Assembly: GCF_963675165.1 (NCBI RefSeq)
Contig: NC_087393.1
Location: forward strand, 2,671,502 to 2,735,501
Length of the DNA stretch: 64,000 nt
Direction: 5' to 3'
Source of the DNA: Halichondria panicea
Taxonomy: Eukaryota; Porifera; Demospongiae; Suberitida; Halichondriidae
Shown: positions 46,063 to 58,919 of the stretch, in pieces
How the letters are laid out: each line of letters starts with the position of its first letter
How positions within the stretch are numbered: the first letter of the stretch is position 1
Program-made: the position numbers and the translations under genes
Notes under the pieces: model-generated
Told to the model about the DNA's origin: nothing
Database searches by the model: none
The model's input: only the letters and a program-made list of their open reading frames with translations

Positions 46063-46542
46063 CGGATGGGCGTGTAAAGTGACAGTTTCGCCTCTGAAAA
46101 TAATAATTATGGAAACTGTGACATTGAGAAGTACGTATAGATGCATCAGCTGTGCACATTATTTTGACTCGAATGTGAAAGTTGAAACGTCCCAAATCGA
46201 GAATGGAGTTATGAGTGTACCAGAGTTGATAGAGAGTCCCATCACCAGTTCCATAAATACCCGCCACAAAACAATGAATGTAGATGCATCTGTATCATCA
46301 TTTGAGAACCTTCTTCTATAATAATTAATTATTATGATCTGTTCCTGTATAGTATATCTATTTGGCGCACGGTTCAAAGTACAAACATGCAAGCCAGATC
46401 TGTCATTAGTTGTGACCTTTTGACCTTGTCATCCTGAGGATTAAGCTGCTAGTAGAGGCCGCGGTTTAATTATTAAACTGGGCGGAGTCCAACTGCAAGC
46501 TATAAAGAGACCTATACCTGTATCATATCCGTACCTGTATCA

Positions 46543-48357
46543 ATGGCTACGAGAGTTCTTCTTCTAACTGGCTGTCTAGTTGTCGTTGTTGGTTACCTAG
46601 CCTTCCAACTGCTTACATGGACTCCACGTAATTTTCCTTACAGAGTAGTGAAAGACAAGGAATTTGACTTTATCATTGTGGGTGCTGGCTCCGCTGGTTG
46701 TGTTTTGGCAAACAGACTTAGTGAGATTGAAAATGTTTCAGTCTTACTCATAGAAGCAGGGCCACCAGACGATAAACCTGAGATACATATTCCGTTAGCT
46801 GTCAGTCAGCTCCAACTCACAGATATTGACTGGCAGTTCAAGACAGTACCTCAAGAGAATTGCTGTGGAGGATTAAATTCCAGACAATCGGCATGGCCTA
46901 GAGGCAAAGTTCTTGGTGGATCGAGCTCTATAAATGTAATGGTGTATACCAGAGGTAATCGAGAGGACTATGATAGATGGAACAATTTGTACGGGGCCAC
47001 AGGATGGGCATACGAAGATGTGTTGCCATACTTCAAGAAATCGGAGGACTATCGAAGTGAAGATGGTGACAGTGACTTTCATGGCCGAGGAGGACCAATG
47101 GTTGTTGAAAAATGTCGTTATGTTACTCCAGCTGCAAGAGCATTTGTGGACGGAGCCAAGGAGATAGGATTGCAAGAGATTGACTACAACGGCAAGTCAC
47201 AGATAGGAGTGAGTCTAAATCAACTAAATAGTAAGGATGGTGCTCGATGGAGCACTGCACAAGCATTTTTGCATCCTGTCCGGCATCGTCACAATCTTTT
47301 TGTGCTGACAGAAAGGACTGTGCAGTCATTAGAGACGAGTGGAGACAAAGTGACTGGTGTGAAGGTAATTGATAAATATGGCAGTGAGAGTATCATACAA
47401 GCCAGAAAAGAAGTGGTGCTGTCGGCCGGAACAGTGGGCTCTGCACACATCCTTTTATTGTCAGGAATTGGACCTGAGGAACAATTGAAAAAAGAAGGCA
47501 TCCCTCTGAAAAATGACCTGCCTGTTGGAAAAAACCTTCAAGACCATTTCATGGCGTTTGTAGCCTACTCCTCGGATGTCCCTTATCAATCTGGACTTTC
47601 ACTAACCACTCCTTACGTTGAAACATTGACCCATACGGTGCAGTACATGCTCTTCGGAAAGGGACCTCTTTCTACCTCTCTGGCCGAGGCTCATGGTTTT
47701 GCACAGTCTGGTTTGCAAGAAGACGGTGATGGGCGTCCGGATATTCATCTCCTCATGCTAGGTGGACGCGGAGATAATGGTGGTTTGAATTATGATAAAG
47801 AGAAGATCCATGAATTGGTTGGACAGTTATGGAGTGATGAAGAGCTTGTTGTTGTAACTCTTATGGCTGGCATACTGCACCCTAAGAGTGTTGGTGAGAT
47901 ACGGTTGAACCCCAAAGATGTGTTTGGACCGCCATTGATTGACCCAAAGTATTGTAGTCATCCTGATGATGTTGAAATTGTATTGAAAGGTATTCGTATG
48001 TTAGAAAAGATTCAGCAATCTTCTTCTTTCGATATATTTCGTGCAAACAGCAAGATGAGCTGTACTCTATCAAATGCCACATCTCCTTATCCCTTTGCTT
48101 CTGATGACTTCTGGCGATGGTACATCTCTCATCTTCCAGTGACAATTTATCATCCTGTTGGAACGTGCAAAATGGGCCCGGAAGATGACCCTAGTAGTGT
48201 AGTGAGCCCGAGACTAAAGGTGAAGGGGTTTAAGAACCTCAGAGTGGTAGACGCATCAATCATGCCCGAGATCGTAAGTGGGAACACTAATGCTCCAGTT
48301 GTAATGATTGCTGAAAAGGCAGCTGACATGATCAAGCAAGATAATAATTATTTATAG
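46543..48357 (+). CDS. GMC-family FAD oxidoreductase (choline dehydrogenase-like), intact copy
   Basis: 604 residues, single exon, uninterrupted. Residues 5-25 form a hydrophobic anchor ([19 protein letters not shown]), so the enzyme is membrane-tethered or secretory. The FAD-binding GxGxxG region is [19 protein letters not shown], followed by LLIEAGP. GMC signature 1 is [19 protein letters not shown]. The second signature region reads [18 protein letters not shown]. The C-terminal active-site block has HPVGTCKMG with the catalytic His, then VVDASIMP and [20 protein letters not shown] enzymes oxidise alcohols such as choline or glucose to aldehydes or lactones; the substrate here cannot be read from sequence. 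It sits 2.5 kb after its broken twin in the same orientation, with a related GCCGCGGTTTAAT element upstream, so this is a tandem duplication including some promoter DNA. Confidence 0.93.
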   Translation: MATRVLLLTGCLVVVVGYLAFQLLTWTPRNFPYRVVKDKEFDFIIVGAGSAGCVLANRLSEIENVSVLLIEAGPPDDKPEIHIPLAVSQLQLTDIDWQFKTVPQENCCGGLNSRQSAWPRGKVLGGSSSINVMVYTRGNREDYDRWNNLYGATGWAYEDVLPYFKKSEDYRSEDGDSDFHGRGGPMVVEKCRYVTPAARAFVDGAKEIGLQEIDYNGKSQIGVSLNQLNSKDGARWSTAQAFLHPVRHRHNLFVLTERTVQSLETSGDKVTGVKVIDKYGSESIIQARKEVVLSAGTVGSAHILLLSGIGPEEQLKKEGIPLKNDLPVGKNLQDHFMAFVAYSSDVPYQSGLSLTTPYVETLTHTVQYMLFGKGPLSTSLAEAHGFAQSGLQEDGDGRPDIHLLMLGGRGDNGGLNYDKEKIHELVGQLWSDEELVVVTLMAGILHPKSVGEIRLNPKDVFGPPLIDPKYCSHPDDVEIVLKGIRMLEKIQQSSSFDIFRANSKMSCTLSNATSPYPFASDDFWRWYISHLPVTIYHPVGTCKMGPEDDPSSVVSPRLKVKGFKNLRVVDASIMPEIVSGNTNAPVVMIAEKAADMIKQDNNYL

Positions 48358-48633
48358 TTGTTATACATTTTTATGAGCAGAGGTTTTACAATAGAGCTAG
48401 CTATAATACAAAATGTACCTCATAGGGAATGCAATTTTTTCTCGGGGCCAGGGGGGTTTACAACAAAAACATGTTAAAGGGGGATCCCCCTGGTGGAAAG
48501 ATAGCTTCCCCCAGAGGTATGACATCTGAAGCAAATTACATTCTTTCTTATTCATTTCCGGGTGTCTGCTCGAAATCTTCATGAATTTTCTTTAGGCCAT
48601 ATAAATACATCTACACTACAATAGTATTCGGCT

Positions 48634-51356
48634 ATGGCAGATGGAAGGCTTGTCAAGATGGAGGAGGACTACAGTGACACTGTAGATAAAAGACTGCCTG
48701 AGTGTACAGAAATGGCACAGGTAGATACTGGTGGGCTTTAATTTGTACCTGACTGCTCTGCACATTATAATAATTATTATACTGCTTTGTACATGTACTT
48801 TGGCCCCTGTCTAATTATGCGCCCCCTGGACATTTTACCCACATTAAAGATGGAGCTAAAATAGGCTGTCTATCACAATAGTAATGATTATCTATAATAA
48901 CGAAAGGAGAATTTTATTACTCAAGTGTACTATAATACCTCCCAGAATGGTCGTCTCCATGACGCTTTAGAGAGTCTACTGTCATTGGAAAAAACAACGA
49001 GAACGGTACGCATAATTATGTAAATTTTTTTGCACGTTATTTGTAAGTACAATATGTCAATTTTAATTTAATGGGGTACCGTATTACTACAATATTTAGT
49101 CTTTGCGAATGAGCCAATCAACAGAAAATTAACTCTTGGTGATCTAACTATTGCATTCTAGCAATGATCGTGTGTATTTACCAGTACTAATTTTAGGTTT
49201 TGGGATTTTACTGCGAATTGATCACCCCTCGAAAAAGTATGTGATTGCTAGTAATACGATGTTCTAGTCTGTATTTAGCTTGTTAATGGTTTAGCCTATA
49301 AGTTGAGTGTACAATGTACATTGTAGTCTTTGTTAGGTCGATTGTGTGAAAGAAAATTGTTGATGACTACATTCAGAGGAGGATCGTCAAGGTCCTTAAT
49401 CATAAAGCTGCTTCCGGAGGACTTTAATAGAATTCCACTCATCTACTCTTCCTTTAGTATCTCCAATTCACGTGGAGCTAGCTGAGTTGTAAAGTCCTCC
49501 AGAATCGGCTTTATGATTATGACCTTTTGACCCTGACGATCCTCCTCTAACCTACATTAATTTTGTAGCTTCCCCATTTAATCAAGTACAATGTAGAGTG
49601 TGGTCTCACTCTGTAATAACTAATCCTCATTGTGTACAGTATATGTAGCATCAGAGGCGGTCAAATGTCAAGGTTAATTACAGTAGACTCTCATTAATCT
49701 CGTCACCCTTGGGACAGTGCAGCTTGACCGGAATAGCGAGGTGACTGCATTTCAGAAAATAGCTGTGGCTAAAAAATGACCCTACCTCGAATCTAATTTT
49801 GCGGTTCTGTCTCGAGGATAATAAATCATTGTGCTATCTATTTAAGTGCAAACCACACTCAAAATGTCATATCCTGCCGTAACAAACAAATTTGGGGCAG
49901 CTATAACTGACTAGTATGGAATAGCGAGTAGTTTTGTGCAGTAAAGATCAAGATAGCAATCTGTGCCAAACGATAATTATATTGAGGTGACCGTACTTCC
50001 GAGAGCCGGATTAGAGAGAGTCTACCGTACACTCAAAAATTATTGCGTACTGCATGTCTGACCTTTGAGAACTAAGCAAAGTTCTCTGAACGCTATTAAT
50101 GCTTGTTAGCACTGCTACACTTTATGCGCTTCAAAAGGGTTAGTCCAAAGGTCAAAGATCACAACATTGTCTTCATACCCTCGCTTAGAACTACATTGTA
50201 CTTGTACCTTGAGGGGTAAAGTTGATATTAAAAACAACTCATGACTGTAGCTACAGTTTTCACTGTGAAGCACCTAGGGTACAGTTGAGAACTTGCCCGT
50301 CTAAAAATAAAACTCTATTGCACGTAATCAAGTGCGAAATTGTAATTAGTGACCTTCTGACCCTGACGGACCTCCCTTTATAGTCTGTTTAGTCATAGCC
50401 CTAGGAAATAAGAGTTGAGTGTGAGTCTGTAACTAACCAATCCCATCGATTGTGTGCATTCTGTGAATGACTATATAATCCCTGTCAAATGAAGTAGAGT
50501 CTAGCTACTAATCCCATTGAATGTGGACTTTAAATCAAGTACACAGTGCATAATTATAGTCTATAAATTTAATCTGATCAGGTATACTGTGGGCTTTTAA
50601 TCTGTTACAACTATGCAGGCTAACGACTCAATATCAACAGGGCGTGTGATGAAGGCCATAGTGCAGCTATGCTTCGACACTCAAGAGTGGGACACCTTGA
50701 ATGAGCATATATTGATCCTCACCAAGAGAAGAAATCAGCTTAAAACTGTGAGTGCAGGGACTGTCCGATTAATATTTTATTCTATATTGGCTACTCACCT
50801 GTACCTTTTTAATTGTGAAGCAGAGTTTGTCGTTTATATTTATGTGTTTTCTGCAATGGCAATTATGGCGATCTGGCGATACTGTCTGAATTTACTGACG
50901 TGTGTATTACTATATCTCTTCAAGAGCCAACAAATGTTACCAAGCAACCATCTACAAGCTCGTGATCAATGTGTGTTTACTTTGTACAGGCTGTGGCGGC
51001 GATGGTGGAGGAGTGCTGCAAGTTTGTGGACCAGACGCCCAACCTAGACACAAAGCTGAAGCTCATTGACACACTTAGGACTGTGTCAGAAGGGAAGGTA
51101 CAGGCTAGCTATTATAGGCATCTCGTATAGTCATGTCTGTAAGTAACTTACATTGCCATACAATGGCTTATGCACATACCTTCAGCCTGGAGTAAGTACT
51201 ACTGTTACAAGTGTTTCTCCTTTAGATATCCCCCTTTGGGTTGCTAAGCAGTTAAGCCATTTAGGAGTACATGTAGTACAATGAACATTAATTGAACAGG
51301 TAGGCACTTTTAAAAGCTAGTAGTTCGTTCGTCTCTATTGAGCAAACAGTGTATAT

Positions 51357-51442
<86 letters not shown>

Positions 51443-54400
51443 TGCCGTACCTAACTCTGTGTATATGTATAACCTACCTGTAGATCTACGTTGAGGTTCC
51501 TCGAGCCCGGCTGACGATGGAACTGGCCAAAATCAAGGAGGAGAATGGAGAGGTGGCTGAGGCAGCAGCAATACTGCAAGAGTTGCAGGTACTTACATGC
51601 TCGGGTGTTCCAAACATACGTACTGTATTATGATGATGGTGATGAATAGGAGGCAAGTGTGGTAGGGTTTGTAGTGTGAGTTTTGTCCAATTGTTTGCAG
51701 ATACTACTACAGTATAAAGAGTGTGTATTGTTTATTATTTAACCGGCCCTTTATGAGAGGTTATACCTGTACTGATATACATGTACACTGTACATGTACA
51801 TACACATGTAAGTTTCATACACATGTACATGTAGTTACACTACTGTGCTATTATTATAGGATTCTGAAATCTGTGTGCATGTGCATGTATATCTTTGATC
51901 AATAACACTTTGTGCACAGGTTGAAACATTTGGGTCAATGGAGAAAGTAGAAAAGGTTCGATTCATCCTGGAACAGATGAGGCTCTGTCTGGCAAAGAAG
52001 GACTACATCAGAACTCAAATCATCAGCAAGAAGATAAGCACAAAGTTCTTCGCTGATGAGAATGATGTTCAGCAGGTATCATAATTAAGAGTGTACATTT
52101 GCAGCAGAAAGCTCGTTTGTGTTAGCCATTAGGTCGCAGTAATACATTCCAAGCTCTAACAATTTCATACCTGCCTACACACATTGGGTCTGTTCGCTGT
52201 ACTTGTTTGTGTATCGCTTTTTACCCTATAGGAGCTGAAGCTCAAGTATTACCAGCTGATGATCGAGTTGTGCTCACATGACGGCGATTACCTGGCCATT
52301 TGTAAGCATTATCGAGCTGTGTTCAACACTCCGCAGGTCCAGAGGGAGGATTCTCACTGGCAAGAGGTGGGCTGGCAGGCTATAGCAGTGGTTTTGATAA
52401 TGTACATAGAAGAGCTTTAGCTAGGTGTATTCTGTATAGCACAGTGTAGCTGGAACGTGTGTTGTTGTTTGAGTAAGCCCTATAATTATTTGTACTGTAC
52501 CTACATGTATAATTTATGTTGATGCTAGGTGTCTACAATGTATTTAAATGTACGTGTGAGTTTACATGTACCGTACAAGTACAATCATGTGCATAATAAT
52601 TTTTATACTGTCATCTTATGATGTGTATCGTCTTCAATAGGCACTAAAAAGTATCGTACTGTATGTCCTTCTGGCTCCATTTGACAACGAACAGTCTGAC
52701 CTCAAGCACCGCATCTACGAGGAAAAGCAGTTGGAGCAGATTCCATTGTACAAGTAAGTTTTACTGTAACACATATTGTATAAACAGGATTTTTAGCTTG
52801 GAAGGGGAACCGTTTTTGAGGGGATCCGGGGTCCTCCTTGCATTCTTTGAGACTGAAATATTTGCCTCCTGCTGCTAGGATATAAATTTTGATCCCCTGA
52901 AAATTTGTTGAGGAATGGTTATCTTAATTTGGGTTTTTTTGTGTGCTTCAAACCGTTACTTAGTCTAGTTCTATATGAGATTGGAGAAAAATCAATCATT
53001 TTATTATCGATCATTTTATTATGAGATCATTAATTTTTCAGATTTCTAGGGGGGATCCCAGGGCGTCCCCCCCTCTGTATGAAACCCTGGTAGTGCTTTA
53101 TCGTACCATATCAATGTTCTCCCTAATCGTTCCATAATAATTATGCCTCGAGGCGTAGCCGCACAAGGGATACGGTAAAACTGACTGTGTGTGTGTGTGT
53201 CTGTTTGTCTGTGTGTGTGTCTGTTCCAGCTGTAACTGCTCAACGGTTGCAATGCGACGAAAGCTAACAGCTTCTATAGGCTTCTAGCCACAATCTCTTG
53301 GATTTTGATTCGTGGATTAGCAAACTAAAGCTTCTTTCTCGAGTTATGGCTAGTTTGACTCACATTGAAGGCTGTTGCAGTCTCTTCAGAATCTTTCATA
53401 GCATCATCTGTCCGCACAAACTTTCTATTCAACATATGAGTTAGCCTTGCACTAAAGCGCTAGCTTTTTGTTAGCTACAATACTCAGAAAATATCTGTTA
53501 AAACAGCTAGCTAGCAGTAGCCATTTGTGAAAATTGATCTCTTTGGACACACCCTTTAATTATTCCTGTGGATGTAATGCGCATGCACGCTCATTCCCCA
53601 TGTGTGAGAAAATAATATCCAAGATCCAGATCCAGATCTTCCTGGCAGAATCATCTTTGTCTTGAGGGCCTGGTAAGCCACAAAACACTACCATATAACA
53701 ATATAGATAACAATATGCATGTACACAGGTCTTTTCTTCTTAGATATTATCAGGAGTACATGTACTCCTGATATTATATACACTGAACTACAGATCCTGG
53801 AAGAATCAATTTTCTTCTTTCTTGAGGTCCTGGTAAGCCACATAATACAATAAATAATAACAACAATAGATGCATGTAAATAAGTCTTTTCTTCTCAGTG
53901 ACTTTATATAGATAAGCTAACTTTAATATAAAATTCATTATAGAAACTAATATAACACTCTAATACTTTTGAGCGAAAGCAAAAACATGCATGGCGAGAG
54001 GCATTAGCACAGCGCCAGCTTGAACACTAGTTATAGAGGTGTTGCACTATACTTTATTCTTGTGCATGTATTTATGTAATACCATCTCAACATAAATAAC
54101 ATCCCACTATAATGGTTCAGTTTCATTAATTTGGGTTTTTTGTGTGCTTCAAACCTCACTTGTATTATTGAGATTGTAGCCTTTTTGAGAAGAAAAGTCA
54201 ATCATTTTATTATGAGATCATTAATTTAGAACGGTCATGTTTTAGTAGCGTACATGTACATTGTACTACATGTAGATCTGTAGTATCCTACAACATCTTA
54301 TGATTCACGCTGTCATTGCAGGGAGGTGTTAGAGTGCTTCAGACGTGAGGAACTGCTGGATTGGTCAGATTTCCAGGCACAGTATGGCCCTAGTCTGAGG

Positions 54401-55648
54401 ATAGGGGGTCCTGACCTTCCCCCCACACTCACTTTTCAACCAGGTGACGAGATTGCAGAGAAAAGGTGGGAGGACTTTAGGAAGAGAGTCATCGAACATG
54501 TGAGTTTGCATTTTTGTTCTTATAGACAAGAACCTCCGCCGTAGTATGCCTAATTGCACTATCCATACTGATTGGTACATGTACGTTTATTATTTAACCA
54601 ACAACTGGCACAAATGTAACAATAATTATATAATTTTGTAATGCACATGTGCATATTATGATGTATACCTTTTTCACAGAATATCCGTGTTATAGCCAAG
54701 TACTACTCTCGAATTAGAATGCAGCGACTTTCAGAGCTTTTGGCACTATCTATTGATGTAAGTGTACAGGAAATCATCAGTTATACCACAAGCAGGGCTG
54801 CATTGAGGAGGGGGCGAGGGTGGTATTTTGCCGCCCCTGGGATTTAACTAGCTATTCTCTAACACTACAATCATGTAATGATGATATCACTAAAGTGATA
54901 GCTACTATGACCTAAAATTGCGCCAGAAAATATCCAGGGCATGACCCCCCTAGTTTGGCATGCACCTTTGGTGCGCGCCCCCCCCCTATATTTTTCATTT
55001 GCCCAATTTGCTCCCCTGACCCAAAATCTTGGATGCAGCCCTGGTCAAGGGTATAATTATAAAGACGCTCTTTTACTGTGTGTGCGTGCTACATGTGTTT
55101 ATACAAGCTATAGCAAATTTATCTGTTACACGATATTACTGCCTACATTAAATTTGGCTCCCCCTTCACACATCTTCTTGTATATACAAGCAGCCAAGTT
55201 TAGCTTTTGATTGTCTGTTACACAATTACTACCTAAATTAAATTTGGCTCCCAGACCTTGTTCTTTTATGATGACACCCTTCACACATCTTTGTGGGTAC
55301 CGTCACTCCAACATGTGCGTAGATTTGACCACTATAAATGGTCAGCATACATTGGAGAGTTTGTTGAAAGTGTACACATAATTTTAGGACTCTGTTAGGA
55401 GCATACTACCATATCGATTTGTTTTTTTCGTCCAGGAAGTTGAGGAATTTCTCTCTCAGTTAGTTACTAAGAAGACGATATTTGCCCGAATCGATAGACC
55501 AGCTGGCATTGTCACTTTCCGAGAATCAAAAGATCCGAACGATGTATTGAATGAGTGGTCCACTAGTCTCTCTTCTCTGATGTCTCTAGTGAGCAAGACA
55601 ACTCACCTCATTAACAAGGAGGAAATGATCCATGCGATTGTCAAATAG
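48634..55648 (+). CDS. PSMD12: 26S proteasome non-ATPase regulatory subunit 12 (Rpn5)
   Basis: Lid subunit of the 19S regulatory particle. Eleven exons: 48634-48720, 48946-49005, 50619-50747, 50990-51097, 51484-51588, 51920-52075, 52232-52366, 52641-52753, 54322-54499, 54680-54757 and 55436-55648. They total 1362 bases, or 453 residues plus stop, close to the human protein as I remember it (about 456). All junctions are GT-AG and keep frame. The N terminus shows [11 protein letters not shown]. Helical repeats include [21 protein letters not shown] and [11 protein letters not shown]. The C-terminal PCI domain includes [25 protein letters not shown], and the winged helix [20 protein letters not shown], with VNFRE replaced by VTFRE. 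It ends HAIVK. Introns 2, 8 and 10 are swollen by MITEs and repeats. It begins 277 bases after the GMC gene. No defect was seen. Confidence 0.95.
49077..49258. mobile_element. MITE of the TACCGTATTACTA family in PSMD12 intron 2
   Basis: Ends are CGTATTACTA and TAGTAATACG. The body shares GCGAATGAGCCAATCA and GCGAATTGATCACC with the other copies. Confidence 0.7.
49375..49548. mobile_element. 174-base MITE in PSMD12 intron 2
   Basis: Ends are AGAGGAGGATCGTCAAGGTC and the complement (GACCCTGACGATCCTCCTCT); the arms continue through AATCATAAAGC. A decayed end (TGACCCTGACGGACCTCCC) recurs at about 50357. Confidence 0.75.
49681..50027. mobile_element. 347-base MITE with TA duplication
   Basis: Ends are CAGTAGACTCTCATTAATC and the complement of CGGTAGACTCTCTCTAATC, flanked by TA. 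Pogo/mariner-like by its ends. A related fragment lies at 19545-19830. Confidence 0.75.
51361..51440. repeat. (AC)40 microsatellite
   Basis: 80 bases of pure AC in PSMD12 intron 4. Confidence 0.95.
52920..54230. repeat. two copies of a 100-base segment in PSMD12 intron 8
   Basis: TTTTTGTGTGCTTCAAACC and ATCATTTTATTATGAGATCA appear in the same order at about 52926-53037 and 54130-54228. Between them lie a CCCC/GGGG-rich inverted stretch (GGGGATCC near 52818 and 53050) and a second local repeat (CCTGGTAAGCCACA at about 53668 and 53828). Confidence 0.65.
54793..55043. mobile_element. 251-base MITE in PSMD12 intron 10
   Basis: Ends are CAGGGCTGCAT and ATGCAGCCCTG, with GGGGG/CCCCC-rich subterminal DNA. 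No coding content. Confidence 0.6.
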
Positions 55649-56512
55649 GGTATCGAACTTATTAATGCATTGAACTATGACTTACATGGGTATGTTAATC
55701 AATATTTTATCATGAATGGTATATAAATGCTCTTCAATGGATTGTCTTGTTACAAAGTGCACTGTACATGTACTCTATATGCAAAACAAAGGGATTTTAA
55801 CCAGAACATCACAATGACATTGTATAATGTGAACTAGAGACGTATTTGACCGATTATGGTCCGCTCAGAAATTGCATAACATCAGAATTAGTTTCTCGTA
55901 TAATTTTTTTATACATGCTGTTTATGTGTGTGGGTGAGTGGGCATGGTGTTTCACCTCATTCCTATAACTACCGTAATGGGATAGATCTAGTTGATGTGA
56001 CTACAGTGCCTGGACAAAATCATTACACCTCTGAGTGGGGCACATGTTAGAAGCTGAACCCAAACATGGCATTCAGCTAGTCTTGTAAAGTGGCATCTCA
56101 TAGGTATGCTATATATTGTTCTCTATATATTTTACAGCTGCTGAGCTGCATTTATTAATTGCTGTACAAGTTCCAGTTTAATAGCACATCACACATAGGA
56201 TATGGATGTGCGACCATGTGACAACTTTCTGCAACTTATATATTTAGGGGAGTGGTCTAGATAAAGGGGTAATTTATTATAGATCTGGGGGTCGATCATT
56301 AATTTTTAGTTTCACTCCTGTTTTACAACAGACCAGAGAATAGAGACGTGGATAATTATAACCAAGACTTGAAGAAGGAAGGCACTTTGTGATCACTGTG
56401 AAGGAATCTACTCACTGTAAGTAAAATCACTGTGAAATGTTCAGTGTGTGTTCTTATACTTAAATTCTAGACCACCACCAGGTTGTAGATTAGACTGTAA
56501 ACCACGCCCTTT

Positions 56513-56748
56513 CTACGTATGGGAAAGGGACTGGCCAGGTGACTATCAACTACTCGTCTTCATTTGGGCCCAACATTTTGTGGAAGTGGTTCAGAGATCG
56601 AATATGGTGTGTGGTTCGCTGGTCACATGTACGTGTAGCTACAGCATTTATGCATACCCGCAAGACAGTCACGTATTAAACTATAACCATTGTCCATTGA
56701 GACGAGTCATTGATAGTCACCCGGCCAGTACGTCCCTTTCCCAGTAGA
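56513..56748. mobile_element. 236-base MITE
   Basis: Inverted ends share TGGGAAAGGGAC, TGGCC and GGTGACTATCAA, with small indels between the arms. Confidence 0.65.
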
Positions 56749-57484
56749 AAAGGATCGAGTGGTTTCCAGTCTAGTTGTATATCTAAATTAGTACAACCAG
56801 TAGGTTGTACATATAGGTTTGACAGTGCAATTGTGTGATTATTGCACAACATTTGACTCGTGTTCAGACTGCTCTATCTCTGCAGGTAGGAGCCAAATCA
56901 AGAAACTGGCTGGACAGATAGCTTATTATTTGTATAAATATTAGCCTCGATTCCAGGCCGCTCTCAATTGAGAAAGACGGCCTGGTATACACTGTCTGCG
57001 CATGCGTCAATTGCCCCAAGAATCTTGGGGATCGAGATATCTTAGTAAGTATAATAATTATTATTGTATATTTTACAATGATGTTATTGCACAAATCATA
57101 GCAGTTTTTAAAATAACACAGATACGTACTGACACATTTATGGCCTATAGAGACCATTGTTATGATGGCTTCTACTTCTCTTCTGCTCTTGCTCACTCTC
57201 TCTCCAGTGGTCTTCTTTTGTACTGCGGTAGAGTGGTGGGCGTTTTTCTGTCAGTACCGACCCGGCTCTGGCAAGTCTACTTGCTTCCAGACACTTTTTT
57301 TGATACCATTTAAAATATCAGTGCTCCTCGTATGAGCCTAGAATTGTGATAGCGATTTCTCTGTCTTGACACTAATAGTGTAATCAACCACTTGGGTGAC
57401 CATAGTACAAAAGGTTAAATTACAAAGAGTTTTACTAAAAAAATTTACTATTAATCCACCCACGTGCAAACGGTGGATACCAGG

Positions 57485-57852
57485 TAGGCAGGCCCTGGCA
57501 AATTATGCTCTTTTTTCGCCTATTATACTTTTGAGCATTGCCCCAAATTCAGCCTATTATGCTTGTAGAAAGAACCCATTATGCCCCACATTGGCGTCAT
57601 ATATAATTTTTTCAGCTAGCTGTGTTAGTATAATTATAGTAACAAAAAAATTTATCTCTTGTATACCGTTGTATTGTACATTTGTAACATAACTGAAGAT
57701 TCAACATAATCTTCTATGCATGTAAAAGAGTCATTGTTTTAAAAAACACGTTCAGCAGCAGAAGCAGAGGACCGTTGTATTTGCACCAAACAGACCAAAT
57801 TCAGCATAATGACCTAACCTCAAATTATGCCGGCATAATTTGCCAGGGCCTA
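57485..57852. mobile_element. 368-base MITE with 8-base target duplication
   Basis: Ends are TAGGCAGGCCCTGGCAAATT and the complement of TAGGCCCTGGCAAATTATG. ATACCAGG flanks both sides (57477-57484 and 57853-57860). An 8-base duplication suggests a hAT-type origin. Confidence 0.75.
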
Positions 57853-58566
57853 ATACCAGGCCCTCTAGTGAGAGGGGCTGGGATCGAGGCTATAAATAGG
57901 TGATATTATAGTCAATAAATATTCACATGCGCATAGGCATTACTATTGATATTTGCACTATTTTTTACCGCGTTTCCCCCAAAATGCATGTATCAAATAG
58001 CGTAAAAAACTAAGCAAAAAAACTACAAAAACATTTGCAAAAAATGTACATGTAAATAACGTTGTAGAGTTATGCACTCACCGAATTTATTGTTCTAATG
58101 TTTCCCGCGTCCGACCGCCAAAGTCTCGAATGTGACCTGATTAAAGCCTTGCAAAAAAAAAATTTGTTTTTAGTCAATAGTCAATTACCGTTCAATCAGA
58201 TCATCGGATCTGCATACGGCCTAAACTGTATGATTCAATTAGCCTCCACAGGTTCTCCTTTTTCTGTTCTTTAGCACAATCATTCAATAAGATAAATTAC
58301 TGATACGGTATTAATTGGAGGAATAAAGAAAAAATAGAGGTAGAGTTAGGAAAATGTATTGGGAAGTCGCGTGAGGGTAGAAGGGTGAAGTGGGCATGCA
58401 GTGCTAGAGATGTTGGACTGCTCACGTAGAGATCTATGACTGATAAAACTATGCCTGCAGCACCCTAGGCTGGACATGGACTTCAAACTGGAAGTTTGCA
58501 AGCTATTTATACATGCAAGCTAGCTAGCTATACTTAGCTAGATCTACTGGTCTATATCGTGTGTTT

Positions 58567-58919
58567 AGATTCTACCACAACCTTCGTTCCAACACTGGAT
58601 CGATTGTTCAGCCATAGATACTGTACACTCCGTGGATGTGAAACACTTCCGCCCACTACCAAAAGTCCTGAAACACTCATTGCAACGGATGACACGGACG
58701 GAGTATCCGGAATTCCGTATAGTATACGGAATCTACTGCATGGATACAATAATAACAGTAACTACGTGTGAGTGACCGGATAACTGAAGCTCCCAGTCCA
58801 AGTTCTTCCAGTGTTAACTGATTCTCTGCGCAGGAAGAGCCAAGAGAGATGTTCATGAATGAAAGTGGAAATGCAGAAATCATATTGGAACCTGACAAAT
58901 CTACATGTACACTGCTGAC
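58567..58919 (+). CDS. doubtful two-exon fragment of a secreted or membrane protein
   Basis: A short open stretch at about 58567-58768 (DSTTTFVPTLDRLF, then PPTTKSPETLIATDDTDG, ending NNNSNYV) meets a GTGAGT donor. After CTGCGCAG at about 58823-58830, a second stretch reads EEPREMFMNESGNAEIIL and ends LLT, TAA about 58919. The composition (Thr/Ser-rich with a Cys pair) looks extracellular, but there is no start, signal peptide or known domain. It lies inside an inverted duplication (58611-59866), so it may be a captured gene tail or chance. I do not recognise it. Confidence 0.25.

Larger units (their letters stand above)
55649..58566. other. 2.9-kb repeat-rich gap after PSMD12
   Basis: No gene could be supported. 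It contains the MITEs at 56513-56748 and 57485-57852 and truncated copies of the TAGCCTCGAT family at 56946-56990 and 57861-57893. Chance frames lack domains. Confidence 0.55.

Noticed and set aside
51361-51440. possible regulatory Z-DNA tract
   Set aside because: Pure AC repeat in an intron; ordinary microsatellite without further support.
56448-56747. 99-codon plus-strand frame
   Set aside because: It spans a MITE with matching inverted ends and has no domain; start is non-ATG.
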